Shown here: one piece after another, positions 10,980 through 22,999 of the stretch
Position numbering within the stretch: the first letter of the stretch is position 1
How the letters are laid out: each line of letters begins with the position of its first letter
Origin: Dendrolimus kikuchii
Lineage: Eukaryota > Arthropoda > Insecta > Lepidoptera > Lasiocampidae
Assembly (NCBI GenBank): GCA_019925095.2
Contig: CM034412.1
Coordinates: 13,616,001-13,680,000, forward strand
DNA length: 64,000 nucleotides
Direction of reading: 5' to 3'
Position numbers and translations under genes: made by a program
The notes under the pieces: model-generated
Databases searched by the model: none
What the model was told of the DNA's origin: nothing
The model's input: only the letters and a program-made list of their open reading frames with translations

Positions 10980-12758
10980 ATGGATAACAGCGAGGTAGGT
11001 AAATATATTGTTTATATAAAATATAATTGTATGAATTGTGAAGCAATATGTGATCATTATGTCTTGTGGCTTTTAATTTCAGAAGTATAAGAAACAAATG
11101 ACACGGGATGAGGTATCCTATTTTATTGACCTCGTAAAAGAAAATAAAGCGATAGGTACATTCAAAAGCAACTAATGCTTTTCAAAACCAACTGAAGGAA
11201 ATCGCATGGACTCAAGTTACAGATGCATATAACGCAAGGTTCGGTAGGGTCCCAAAGAACAAGCAACAGCTTAAATTAAAATGGGATAATTTAAAAAAAA
11301 ATGGCCCGCAAAAGGCTACAACTAATAAGATTCAACAATTTAAAGGTAAACTTAACATTTTGTTTTAATTCGATACACTCTTTGAAGTAATACTGTATTT
11401 TATATCTGTTAATAGCAGAACATATTTTGATTTTGTATCCCAGGAAATATTTACATTTTTTTCAATAAGTCCCATTAGATTTTGTAATCTTCATGAAAAT
11501 ATCTTTTTTTCAAGTGTAAATAAAAATCTATTAACATATAATTTTCAGTAATAGAGATTCCATATGCATTAATTAATTTTATTTCACTGTAAGGCTGTAC
11601 AGACTAGTTCCTTTGCTTTACTTTTGTAACCCAGCTGTAATGTTTTATCTTCTAATTTTGTAATGTTCTCAACCACATATTAAGAGATTGTTTTAATTCA
11701 GTATTTCATTAATATAATTTCATACATGAACATTATATAATTTTATTTTGGATTTTCTTAGACAGGTGGTGGAAAACCTATTTGCATCCCTGTCGATGAA
11801 ATATTGGTTAAGGTGGCTGAGCTTTTGGGTTCAACTGGCTCAGGATTTGAAGTACCATTTGGTGGTGATGGTACTGAAAACAAAGAAAATGAAACAATTG
11901 CCTTGCAAGAAGACAATGGTGAGGTGGTCACTACTGAACCACCTAATCAAGATTCGGATCCTGGCCCCAGTATAGGTATGTCCTAAAATTTAATCTTTTA
12001 CTTTATAATATAGCATATGAAAAATAATGTATAAAATATATATATAACAGACTGTATATTAGTATGTAGTCTCAAAAATATCCATAAACTAAACAAACAA
12101 CTTGCATAAAACAGTTTGTATATAAGATTATGAAGAAATAAATATAAATCATCTAAAGAAACTTATTATTATGTAACAACTGTGCCGCAGAACTTGGACT
12201 TTATATTAATATTACCAAAATTGTTAATTGACATCCATTAAACAGTTCTGGAGACTTAAAAAAAAAGTTAATATACTGATGGACAAAACTTGTAAAAATG
12301 TTCACTTATTATAGATACAATACAAATAGTAGTTTCACTTAAATTTTGCCATTTATATTGGAATCATAGTCAGTTACTTCTGTCTAGTTTATAATATTTA
12401 TGAAAGTTGAAACTTTATAAACTGTCTTGTATTTCAGAAAAAAAACAGAAGCTTGAAGATGCACAAAACATACAAACACCAAATTTGAAAAGACTGTTTC
12501 AAAATGGTATGATCTTACTGTTATATATTAATTGGTTCTGTGAAAGAATTCAATTTGTTAAAAAATTTAATTCATAGACTGCCTAAATATTAATTACTGG
12601 TTTTAATTTCAGCCAAAAAGAAAAAGGATAATGATGGGCGCCTACAAAAAAATTTAGCAATAGCCAACTACTTTGATAAAAAGACTGAAAAACTGGAATT
12701 GGAAATACAACTTCTAAAAACAGAAATATCAAATTTAAGAGATATAAATAACAAGTAA
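10980..12758 (+). pseudogene. Harbinger Myb/SANT-like DNA-binding partner, frameshifted
   Basis: The exons read 10980-10994, 11083-11345, 11766-11975, 12438-12506 and 12613-12758, each bounded by GT/AG. The start is ATG at 10980. Exon 2 encodes the Myb/SANT-like trihelix region (FIDLVKEN ... AWTQVTDAYNARFG ... KQQLKLKWDNLKK). Exons 3-5 give an acidic linker and a C-terminal coiled coil (LELEIQLLKTEISNLRDINN). In PIF/Harbinger elements this protein recognises the transposon ends and helps bring the nuclease into the nucleus. The reading frame breaks in exon 2 at about 11161-11175: the upstream frame meets TAA at 11173-11175, while the homologous sequence goes on one frame over. This is one small indel, otherwise intact. 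The indel is either a real inactivating mutation or a sequencing slip at AAAA. Confidence 0.75.
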
Positions 12759-13718
12759 ATCTAACTCAAAAGAAGAATGTTTTCTTAAGTTTTTGCGACT
12801 AGTATACCAAAAGTTTTATTATAGTAGTATGTTATTATAGTTGTAATTATTCAAAAAAGTAAAAACTAAGTTTGTCGATCTCTTTATGTATAATTTATTT
12901 TTTATATTGTTCTAATTTTTAACAAAAATTACTTTGAAAATGGTTATTTTTGCAGTTGTTGATTTGTCTGGAAAGAACTATAATTTTGAATTAGTTTGTA
13001 GAGATCTCTTTCAGTCTTATTCATTGTGTAAGTTAATCTAACTACATACATACATAACTTCACACCAATTCCCTTGCAGGGTAGGCGGTTTTGTTTATAT
13101 AGTTAATCTGACCATATAAATAAAACCATTTGTGAATAATTTATTCTATAGTTTTATATTGTGTGTATGTATGTTGTATTTTTACCTGTTGATTATTTTG
13201 TCTATGAAGATGATAGTGTTATAATATGTTTTTAATTTTATATAGCTTCGATTTTAAACAGAAATCACATTGCAAATGACTATATTTCTACTTTTTGAAT
13301 TATCTGCGAAGAAGTTCAATTTTGTGTTAGTTTGTTGATCTTTTTATGTAAAATTTATTCTATACTTTTATATTGTTATTGGAATAAATAAAAGAAATTG
13401 TTTAATATGTCTTTTAATTATTTTTAATATGTACAATCTTAGAATAGAATAGTAAACACTATTATTCACCAAATAAACAATTACAGAATTAACAGCAAAA
13501 CAAAAGACAGTCTTATCACTAAAAGCAATCTCTTCCAGGCTTGTATCATATTTAGGCGCCATCTGATAAAGTTGTGATATATTTTCTTGGATTTAGTTCT
13601 TAATTAATATTTGAGAAAAATAGCAGTTTTTTTATATTATTACTCCAACCTGTAAATAAATAATGAATATAAGTTTATGTAATTATTAACTTCCTGATTT
13701 TGCAATATTTTTCAACAC

Positions 13719-15778
13719 TTACTGACTAAAATATTCCTCTATTAACATGTTCCTCTCCATATCTATTTCATTATTATTAGAAGCAGGCATGGCTTCCTCC
13801 ATGTCTGATATTGCCACCTCTACCTCAGAAGCAATGTCGTCGTCCAAATTATTTAATCGACAGATGTTATGCAATATAGACGTAGCAATAACCACTGTGT
13901 GTGCTCTCAACAAACTGAGGCGCAATGTTAGAGCCACAACTGGAAATCTACGCTTCCAAACTCCAAAACATCTATAACAAAACGAATTGTAAATTTAAAC
14001 AGATGGTTGCTGTCCTTAAAACCCTTTAATATGCTACAAAATATGTCCACAAGGATGTTTAGAATCTCAATACTAGGTATACACTACTACCAACTTTAGA
14101 ATACAAAAATTGTTGTCCTCTTCTTGGGGGTAGGATACATTTTATCAAAATGATTTCAAATGAAATGTTACATCTACTGTTTACCAAATTCGAAAATACT
14201 TTACTTTGGGATACTACACTATTGAAGAATATCTCTATAACAGAACTGCAATCACATAGCAGTTTCAGCTTTTGATCCTGTTTTTTGTGAAACATTTTAT
14301 TTTGTCAATGAAAAACATTAGGATTTATAAAGATATGTTGAATTGTGAATTTTCAGTATGATTTGTCTTTATTGTGATACACTATGTTATGCACTGTTAG
14401 GCAAAACTCCAATAAATTTTGGAAAATAAATCTTATTACATATTTAATGTTAAAAGACCTGAAATAGACAAATAAAGAATAAACTAATTTTTAGCTAGAC
14501 TGTGGTGATGGTGAGTTTCTTTTCTCAAAATAACAATAGTGTTAGAAAGTTGTGTACAATAGAGTAGGAACTAAACTTTTCTACAAGTACGAATCTGCTG
14601 AAATTAAATATATTATGGGATTTATAAGAAGTTATGTGTTAATATATACCTTTCTATAGTATTTCTGGTTCTAATGTGAGCTTCATTGTATAGTTGTTCT
14701 CCTCGAGTCCTTGGATTTAATAATGGTGTTAAAAGGTACGGCTTTAAAGGGTATGCACTATCTCCCAGCAGCCATTTGTTTCCAAATATACCACTTTCAC
14801 ATTGTGCTAAAAAAATTCAATATGATAAAACCAATACATTATTATAAATATGTCAATCCCTGCCATTGCACTATCTCTGTATTTTTCTATTTACATTTAT
14901 CTATGCTTTGATGTACCTACAATATAGCATTCTCTATCTATCTAGACTATAAGGTATATATGTTATTTATTACCTCTCAGTTCTGAATTATTAAATATGG
15001 TGGCATCATGCGCAGATCCTGGCCAGCGAGCTATAACATTCATGAACTGCAAATTTGCATTACACACTGCTTGGATATTTAAGGAAAAATATCCTTTCCT
15101 ATTTCTGAATTCTTCTCCTATCTGAGAACCTGAAATAAAAGTAACACAGTTTTATATTGTAAGAACAAGGTTAAGTATGTTTATAATATGGCTAGTAGAC
15201 TTATGGAACTTACATGGTGATTGAATTCTAATATGAGTGCCATCGAGTGTGCCAAGGACTCGAGGAAATCTTGCTATTGCATAAAAATCAATTTCTGTAT
15301 TTGAGTGCATGTATATATATCTATTGTAAAGTGCTGCTATTGCAGAACTAACATCTCTTACAATGCGGCATGCTGATGCTTTTGAGACCCCTATAAAATC
15401 AGCAACAGATAAAAGTATGGTTCCCAAGGCATAAAATCTTAATGTTAGGAGAAGTTGATGTAGAGGAGGAATTCCATAATTTCTGAAACAAAATTGATAA
15501 CGATAGAGCGATTTTAAATTTATTTCAGCTCATGTATGTAATGTAAATATTCACCTGGATCCAGATACCTTCAAACTTGGCTGGATTTCCGTCAGTAAAT
15601 CTTGCACTGATGATTTATCTAGACGAAATCTAAGCTGAAATTCGTATGAGTTCAATATTGAGAAATAGTCTATTCTTTGTTTATAGTTTCTGCTGCGATT
15701 AGAATCATTGGACTCACTATCACTGGATAAAAAGCTCATCATTTCTAAATCACTATCACTGTCACTTTCTACAAACAT
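13719..15778 (-). CDS. HARBI1-type Harbinger transposase nuclease
   Basis: Five exons on the minus strand join in phase: 15778-15555, 15482-15214, 15129-14974, 14806-14650 and 13971-13719. The ATG at 15778 begins an acidic stretch (SDSDSDLE). Then come a helical N-terminal region and a helix-turn-helix-like block ([19 protein letters not shown]). The DDE nuclease core follows: [10 protein letters not shown] (first Asp), [13 protein letters not shown] (second acidic region), LLGDSAYPL and [19 protein letters not shown] (Glu). No stop or frameshift is seen. Its role is cut-and-paste transposition of the element, acting with the DNA-binding partner encoded at 10980-12758. Domestication as a host HARBI1 gene is possible, but the neighbouring partner gene argues for an element-borne copy. 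Confidence 0.85.
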
Positions 15779-16184
15779 TTTATTAATATTTATGCGTATT
15801 TATTTCAACATTCACGTATATTAATCACAAACTACTATGAATACTACGTATATATTCATAACAAATAAACCGGCAACCGGCCGAAATCGAGTGGTAATAA
15901 AAATCCTACGAATAGTAGTACTGACAACTAGTGGTTATAGTATAGAAACACTTCATCTGTCGTTTCCATACAAAAAGTTTACCGATCGGTTAGAAAATCC
16001 CTCCGATCGGTAATTGGTACTTTCATGAGTAACTAGCTACGAACAGTTCATTATAGAAACACCAGTAGAGTTACCAGGCGGTAAAATTCTAACCCTCGGT
16101 AGCAAAAACGGGCTGTAGTAATATAAATACATACACATGATCAATGGACAGCACGCCCGGCTGTCCATTAAAGGGTGTTCTTGC

Positions 16185-16850
16185 CAACGTTAGTGTATGG
16201 CAGAAGAAACATGAAAATAGGATAAACGCAGTTGAAATGAGAGGTTTGAGAAGTATGTCTAAAGTTAATGTAAGTGATATGATAAGATCCTTTCCAACTA
16301 ATACAAAGCGCAGGGTCGTCAGGGAGGAGGGGGTTTTTAGTGGGTATTGGGGTTGCTCGCTCGTGTAGCAACGCTCGGAGTCTTCCACACTATTCTGTGA
16401 CGTTGATCGCGGACGGAGCTCTGCCAAGAGCATACTATTGCTGCAGTGTTATCGCCCCCGACCGACGCGTGTCGTTCTCCTAGCAACGACCCAGTTTGTG
16501 CGTAAATCGGTTAAGCATTTTCCCTCGCCTCAAAACAAAAAAAAAAGTGGTATGATAAGATACAATGTGATAAAAGGACGTTGTGGATTCAAAGAGGATG
16601 TAGTGACAAGAGTTGAAAACGGAATGTTAAGGTGGTGTGGGCATGTAGAGAGAATCAATGAAAGCGGAATCACAAAACAAATATTATATATGACAACAAT
16701 ATGACTGGTAGAGTCGGTGCCAGTAGAGCAGCCTATGATCGAATTGAAGATATTTTCAAGGAAGGTCAGGTTTAAAGCACTTTAAATAAGCGCGTATGCA
16801 TGAAGAGATTAATGAAAGTTGATGAAGCGAAGTGTTTGTCGGGATTGTAA
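16185..16850 (+). pseudogene. LINE reverse transcriptase C-terminal remnant
   Basis: Open pieces read VWQKKHENRINAVEMRGLRS at 16194-16253 and, after an insertion, GFKEDVVTRVENGMLRWCGH with VERINES at about 16587-16663. They are followed in other frames by AAYDRIEDIFKEGQV and CMKRLMKVDEAK. This is the C-terminal end of non-LTR retrotransposon polyproteins that carry an RLRWxGHVERM-like motif. Stops and shifts mark it as dead. A separate element is inserted at 16289-16550. Confidence 0.7.
16289..16550 (+). mobile_element. Retroposed insertion inside the LINE remnant
   Basis: This 262-base segment ends in an A-rich tail (CAAAACAAAAAAAAAA) and is bounded by a perfect 11-base direct repeat, TATGATAAGAT, at 16278-16288 and 16551-16561. 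The LINE reading resumes on the other side. The GC-rich body is not found elsewhere in the window, and I cannot name its family. Confidence 0.75.
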
Positions 16851-18540
16851 CAGGTGGAGATCTATCGTCTCTGCCCTTTTTAATGAGGGTACATCCGTTT
16901 GAGGACTATCCTCTGCGGGGGAATTACGGTGCGGAGTATGGGATTCGCCACGTTGGGATGGCAATAGCAGCGCAAGAACGAAATGCTATTGCCACACTAC
17001 GGTCGGAGATACCAATAAAACCCCTCGGTGTTCTTTCCTTCGCCTTATGCCAGGCCTACGGGAAAGTGGAAGCTCAAACACCTCCGCGTGCCCTGACAGG
17101 CGGGGGCCACATCCCTTGCCAGGGGAAGCATAACTAATATTATAAGTGTGAATGTGAGTTTGTTTGTTACACTTTCACACCATAACTAAACAATCGATCG
17201 TCACGAAATTTTGGATACACATTGTCTGGGGTTATAGAAAACGATACCTGTCACCCAGAGAAAGAGTACTGTCCCCGAGGGATAGACGAATATCGCTGAA
17301 TAGATGGCGCTGCGATCACGATTTATTGGCGGCACCGTTGCAATCCACAAACAAATATGTACATCGTTAACGATAATGACAACATAATTTTAATGTATTG
17401 CTCTCATATGGTAATTTTTTTTTTAGTTTCAAGTATATTTTGTGTTTTTGTTAAAACAAAAACTAATTTTAGTTGCGCAAATATCTACCTTTAGAAATAA
17501 TATATTAAGGCACCTCTAGAAATTGCACAATTGGCACGCGTATACAAGATAGCCTTTCGGTGAGTGTAGGCACTCTTCAACTAGGGTGGCTCTCGATTTA
17601 TCTAGGATTCACTCATCAGATCCTGACTAAGTGACAATGGGACCACCTCAGAAGCATACACTTTCGAAAAAAAAACAAATTGAAAATCGGTGTACAATTG
17701 ACGGAGAAATCGCGTAAGAAACATACAATCGAATTGAGAACCTCCTTTTGGAACTCGGTTAAGAATCTACATTAACGCGAGTGAAGCCGCAGGCAGAAGC
17801 TTATATGTCTAAAGCTAAGCAAATTATACTTGTATTATGGGTCACACGCTCTGCAAGAAGTGGAGTGGGAGCGTGAGCATACCAGCTAGCTCCTGCTAAA
17901 GTAGCTCGCGTTGGGCGCCAACTGACTTTCGGCCGCCGTGAGCTTCCCTGGGCAAAAGTCCCTACCCGCTATCACATCGTTTAAATTTCTTTAATAATAG
18001 ATTTCACACCTATCTGAAATTATCCAAAACTTCTATATCAGACTCGGTTACGCTTTCAGACAGTTTTTTTAATTCGAACTAGCTGTGCCCGCCACTTCGT
18101 AGGCGTGGAATTTTTATCGCGGATGCCTAACAAAAATATAAAAAAGTAGAGTAAGTTACTCCTTATAACATCAGCTATCTGCCAGTAAAAGTCCCCGCAA
18201 AATCGGTCCAGCCGTTTCGAAGATTAGCCGGAACATACAGCAGACACAAAAAAAAATATTTTTTGATATATACCGTATGTACTTTCACTAGCTTCTGCCC
18301 GCGTGGAATAGTTAAAAAAAAATGTAAGTAAAAAATAAAACCCCACTTTGAAACATTCTTCATCGGTGCTCCGCTCCTGTTGGTCTTAGCGTGATGATAT
18401 ATAGCCTATAGCCTTCCTCGATAAACAGGCTATCTAACACTGAAAGAATTTTTCAAGTCAGACCAGTAGTTCCTGAGATTAGCGCGTTCAATCAAACAAA
18501 CTCTTCAGCTTTATATATTAGTATAAGATGTATAGACGTA
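16851..18540. other. Gene-less repeat debris
   Basis: A GC-rich block at 16850-17130 has an open frame of about 100 codons without a recognisable motif. After it come degraded repeats typical of insect intergenic DNA, such as ATAGATGGCGCTGCGATC near 17300 and GCTGTGCCCGCCACTTCGTA near 18083. The latter is a motif seen again at 26585-26650 and 47500-47780. No gene is supported. Confidence 0.45.
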
Positions 18541-18941
18541 TAGATATCTGATAGTTCACACATTCTTGCTTTAGACCTTTGCTGAATACGATCTCGTTAA
18601 CCCACATTTCATGCCAACCGCCGCGGCAATGAAAGCCTTCTCAAATTGCCGCTACTTGCCACCAGTTCTTTGCATAATATCAAAACAATAAGAACAATGC
18701 ATGACCTCTTCCGCGGTGCGCTGTTGTCATTTGAAACTGATGTTACATCTTGTTACATAGGTCTTACTTACAAAAGCTTAAACCTTAAGCAATTGCTTAG
18801 CAAATGATTCGTAAAAAAATCTTACTTATAAACGGCTCTTATGCCCGATTTACATTTGTTTTTTAAGTAAGTTGCGAATAAGTATAACTAAGACCAGGCC
18901 CCAGAGTGGTCCGTTATTATCTATGCTACAAGCCTAACTTT

Positions 18942-19150
18942 TTTTTTTATTGCAGGAGTTCAGCAGACAGGCAGACGGCCCACTTGATGGAAAGCGGTTA
19001 CCATCGCCTATGGACATTTGCAACACCAAAGACGCTACAAATGCGCTACTGCTCTCTTAAGGGAGACTGGAACCTGGTCACTAATGCCGGAACACAACTC
19101 AAGGTTGTTAGGGCGGCATACTCTAGACCAGGGGTGGTAGCCATCCATCA
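18942..19150 (+). mobile_element. R1 repeat
   Basis: T-run then ATTGCAGGAGTTCAGCAG at the left edge. The body is close to the copy at 6305 and is cut off after GGTGGTAGCCATCCA, where other sequence follows. Confidence 0.8.
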
Positions 19151-19211
19151 TATACAGTGTGTTTGTCTGGCCATTGAAATTAAAATTAAAAAATACAATA
19201 CTGTATACTTT

Positions 19212-19365
19212 TAGCCTTAAGAACAGACGAGCTTGCATGACAAGAGTTATGAATGTCAAAGAGGCAAGTGAGGTGTGTAAGAATAAGCCTAAATGGCACT
19301 CTGTTGTTCGTGCCTACCCCGCAAGGGAACTGGCGTGAAATTATGTATGCATGTATGTATACTTT
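19212..19365 (+). mobile_element. LINE 3' end fragment with ATGT-type tail
   Basis: Translation gives [24 protein letters not shown] residues and then RAYPARELA before a stop, the extreme C-terminus of an RTE-like LINE protein. A short-repeat tail follows (TATGTATGCATGTATGTATA). Further copies are at 28138-28245 (+), 36205-36420 (-) and 54345-54552 (-). Confidence 0.75.
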
Positions 19366-19714
19366 TCCTTAAAGGATAACAAGTTTTACTATACCTTGTA
19401 TAATTTAGTGTACTAACACACTGTATCGCATACCAGAGTGATAAATATAATCAAATATTCCGACCTTAGTGCATTTACTTAGTTGAATACCGAGACACGT
19501 AGCGCAAGTGTTAGAAAGTGGAAACTGGAAAGTAATTCACTCGTACGCCCATATTAAACACAGTGTGTAGTAGAAATTAGAAAAAACAACTGCGTAGTTA
19601 GATTGGTACAAACATAATGCGGGCATTGTGATGTTTATTATGCGTTTGTAGCTAGCGCGTCTGTGACGTCATACATCGAAGACATCTTTTTTTATCAAGT
19701 TGGCAGTTTAGCGG

Positions 19715-19900
19715 TATGAGCACATAAATCTCGAGGACTAAGCCTGCGAGAGAATGAGATCGAGTACATTATATTTGTTCATTTTTTGTTAATACTTCAG
19801 ATTTCGTGTTTTAAAGCTTAAATATATTATAACGATATAATATATGAAATGTGACGTGAAATATGAATGTGTCACGAAATTTAGAATCCCTCCCAAGATG
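19715..19900 (+). repeat. Repeat family C (partner 25690-25895)
   Basis: AAGCCTGCGAGAGAATGAGA, TATTATAACGATATAATATA and CACGAAATTTAGAATCCCTC occur in the same order at 25690-25895. There is no open frame. The function is unknown. Confidence 0.65.
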
Positions 19901-19973
19901 CTAAATGTGGAGTTACTCGAGCGTCGCGGGGACCTTTTGGATTGTAAAGATTAGATGCTAAAATGAAAATTTG

Positions 19974-20455
19974 TGCTGAGACACATAGTAGAACTGAAAC
20001 TTCAACGGATAAGTGGAAAAATGAATCGCAACAAAATTTTAACTTGAAGTTTTACGGGCAGGTTTTCAAATTGGACAAGTACATCAACAATCTGCCCGTA
20101 AAACTTCAAGTTAAAACTTTGTTGCGATTCGTTTTTCCACTTGTCCGTTGAAGTTTCACTTCTACTATGTGTCCCAGCACACATTTCGATTTTTCGCAGG
20201 TTTACTGCAAATTATGATTTGGTTAGGTTAGGTACATTTTAATTAATGCATTTTTTATTTAAACATATTTTATTTTATCAAACAAAAAAACCGAATTCGA
20301 TCCAGAACCAATAAAAACATCGATAGTCTACTCTAACACTATGCCGCCTCTCACCACGTGTAGTCTAAATTTATGCCTCTCCTTCACGCGACCGTAACGC
20401 CTTTTCGTGACAGAAAAATCTTAAGACCCCGTCTATATAGAAGTTTCACTTCAAA
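19974..20455 (+). mobile_element. Hairpin-bearing MITE, family B, longest arms
   Basis: Two arms of about 90 bases face each other around 20075. The left arm runs from GACACATAGTAGAACTGAAA through ATGAATCGCAACAAAATT to TTTTACGGGCAG. The right arm is its reverse complement, with few mismatches, ending at ACTATGTGTCCCAG. The downstream portion matches the other family B copies (5385-5860, 33478-34232). Confidence 0.8.
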
Positions 20456-20589
20456 AAAGGTTATATGATGTATGCCCTTTCACTGGTGGGGGGAGCCTGT
20501 ACAGGTAAAAAAAAAAGAGTCGCAAAGAAATACTCAAGCGCGTCAGATATTCAAAAGAGATGTTAAGTAAACCCTAGAGGAACTCCTAT

Positions 20590-20912
20590 TTTTTTTATTT
20601 TTTTTTGAACTCCTGCAATAACAGGAGTTCAACAGACAGGCAGACGGCCCACTTGATGGAAGCGGTTACCATCGCCTATGGACATTTGCAACAGCAAAGT
20701 TGCTACAAATGCGCTGCTACTCTCTTAAGAGAGACTGGAACCTGGCCACCAATGCCGGAACACAACTCATGGTTGTTATGTCGACATATTTTAGACGAGG
20801 GATGGTAGCCATCCAGTCGGGCAAATGCCCTACCTCCTGGCTGTTTTGTCGCCTCTTACGACAGGCCACCCAGCCACAGGAAATTGTATTCTTTCTCCGT
20901 TCCTGCACAGAA
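20590..20912 (+). mobile_element. R1 repeat
   Basis: Near full copy. Upstream of the usual edge a small palindrome, CTCCTGCAATAACAGGAG, is present. The right end continues into TTCTTTCTCCGTTCCTGCAC, as in the 7285 copy. Confidence 0.8.
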
Positions 20913-21094
20913 TAGGAGAGTAGTCCTATTCAAAAGACAGACGATTTAGACGCGACCAAGTCATCCAAATTGAAAGACATAAATGAACCATCTAGTATCT
21001 ATCGGCTTTACATGCTAATTTTTAATTTAAGAGTTTATTTCTTACATTATTAACACAGAATATTAGGACACATGATTATTTACATTTTATCCCT

Positions 21095-21357
21095 GCAAAA
21101 ACGGGGAAAGAATATAATTTCCTGCAGCCTGGTAGTAGGGTATTTGCCCGTCTGGATGGCTACCACCCCTGGTCTAGAGTATGCCGTCATAACAATCTTG
21201 AGTTGTGTTCCGGCATTAGTGACCAGGTTCCAATATCCTTTAAGAGAGCAGCAGCGCATTTGTAGCACCCTTGGTGTTGCAAATGTTCATAGGCGATGGT
21301 AATCACTTTCCATCAAGTGGGCCGTCTGCCTGTCTGCTGAACTCATGCAATCATTTT
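21095..21357 (-). mobile_element. R1 repeat, inverse copy
   Basis: It contains GTCTGGATGGCTACCACCCC and GTTCCGGCATTAGTGACC and ends in AACTCATGCAATCA with a T-run. It lies about 180 bases from the sense copy at 20590, so the pair could form a long hairpin. Confidence 0.8.
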
Positions 21358-21359
21358 TT

Positions 21360-22515
21360 TTTGTCATATTTCCATTATTATTTTCAGTATGTTATCTGGT
21401 TAGTAAACTCAAATCAATTGTTATTATCCTTGTTGTTAGTTTTGTTATAATGTAAGAACCCCTGGGCCCCAAGTCTGTAACTTAAAAGAAAAAAACCTGT
21501 AATTTTTCAAATTAAAACAGTTTCAGTCAAATCAAGATTGATTCAATGTGTTCAGATGTTGCGAAGATATTCAAAGCATGATTGCATTGCGATCGTCAAT
21601 TCAATAAAGAATTCATATTCTACTAAATCCACAATATCTTCTTGATATTGTTGCGGTGGCATAACAGTAGGACATAACACATAAACAGAAATGGCATTAG
21701 CCGAAATGAATATTGAAGCACTACCAAAATTTGAAACATTTACTTCGTGAGTTTTCGCTTATAAATATATATAGACTGCCTTGCCATGGGCACGTTATTG
21801 GAATCAATAGAATACCCAAAATCAGGAAAATTGATTTTGACGAAATCGAAATAGCAAAATTGGCCCCCCCTGCTCTGGAAAAAAGAAAATCTAAAACCCG
21901 ATTCCAGCGCTATCCGGATCTGCTTATAAACCCAAACGATTCCGGGATGCATACACAAAAGATTTCATGAAAATCTGTGTAACCATTTAGGTGGAGTTTA
22001 TATGTAAACAGAATGGTGTAAACGGAATAATTTTATTATATTAAAGATATATACAAATAAAAAGTGAGTGAAACCATGCATGAGTACCTGTGAACAGATG
22101 TATTGTACTAACAAAAGTGCAGATAAACACTAAATGCAAGTATAACTACAAAATCAGTGCATAACATGAAGATGACTGTAGCAAAATTCTCATATTAACA
22201 GAAAAATGCATACAATGAGATAAAGGATGAAACTAATTAACAATAAAATGTAATTGTTTACTTGTTATCTAAGCAATTATCATAGCATCACTGTTCAGAC
22301 TGGTGCTTTCTAATTATATCTCTTTTACTAGACCATGCATGTGCTTGTATAATTTAAAATATTTATAAATATTATGATAAGATTCTTCTTCATATTTTTC
22401 TGAATGTCAATGTCTCAACAGTTGAGATATTAATATTTACTAAGCCAAGTGGCTGAACTGTCTTGCCATAGTAAAATCCCAAAAGTTGCTCTAGGTTATA
22501 TATAATATAATAACA
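21360..22515. other. Gene-less stretch with a gag-like start
   Basis: At 21691 an ATG begins MALAEMNIEALPKFETF, which resembles the opening of some LTR-retrotransposon gag proteins but is closed after about 20 codons. Sequence near 21825-21960 includes AAAATTGATTTTGACGAAAT and looks like another repeat remnant. No intact gene is supported. Confidence 0.35.
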
Positions 22516-22519
22516 GCCT

Positions 22520-22795
22520 ATAAATGTCTCACTGCTGGGCTCAGGCCTCCCATTATAGGGGAACAGACAGTATACCCACCACATTTGTACAAGGTGGCTT
22601 GGCAGGTTTGATACATCGGTTATCTCAATGTGCAGGTTGCATCACAAAATTTTCCTTTACCATTATTAGCATGTGGTAATATGCACATTAGATCAGAAAC
22701 CTGTTTAAGTAGTGCATGCATTCCGGCTAGGATCCATTCCGCGCCCTTTGAGTTTGGGCTATGTGTGCTAGCCTTTACGCTACCATGGCTTCGTT
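22520..22795 (-). mobile_element. tRNA-headed SINE, family S2
   Basis: Inverse copy with tail first (GCTGGGCTCAGGCCTCCCAT), then the body (TACATCGGTTATCTCAATGT) and the degraded tRNA-like head ending near 22790. Confidence 0.7.
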
Positions 22796-22849
22796 ATGTG
22801 TAGTGTGAAATATAATGAGGGATGCAGCTGAGAAGTGGAGTGATGGATA

Positions 22850-22990
22850 AAATTTCCTGCGGCTAGGCGGCCTGTCGTAAGAGGCAACAAAACAACCCAC
22901 AGCCAGGTGGTAAGGCATTTGATTGTCTGGATGGCTACCAACACTGGTCTAGAGTATGCGGCCATAACTAGCATGTGTTGAGTTCCATAG
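22850..22990 (-). mobile_element. R1 repeat, truncated inverse copy
   Basis: It carries GCGGCCTGTCGTAAGAGG, CCACAGCCAGGTGG and ACTGGTCTAGAGTATG, then stops. Only the right half of the family is present. Confidence 0.75.
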
Positions 22991-22999
22991 TGTGAGAGC

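Larger units (their letters stand above)
10550..16085. mobile_element. Harbinger (PIF) DNA transposon with two convergent genes
   Basis: The region holds the two proteins that define PIF/Harbinger transposons: a Myb/SANT-like DNA-binding partner on the plus strand (10980-12758) and a HARBI1-type DDE nuclease on the minus strand (13719-15778), tail to tail. The outer limits are estimates. Short palindrome-like strings such as ACCGATCGGTTAGAAAATCC near 15982 and CCGATGGTTAAGAGG near 10590 flank the genes, but I could not align clean terminal inverted repeats or the expected three-base target duplication. Confidence 0.75.

Noticed and set aside
21691..21760. Start of an LTR-retrotransposon gag gene
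   Set aside because: Only about 20 codons resemble such a start; the frame closes and nothing downstream supports an element.
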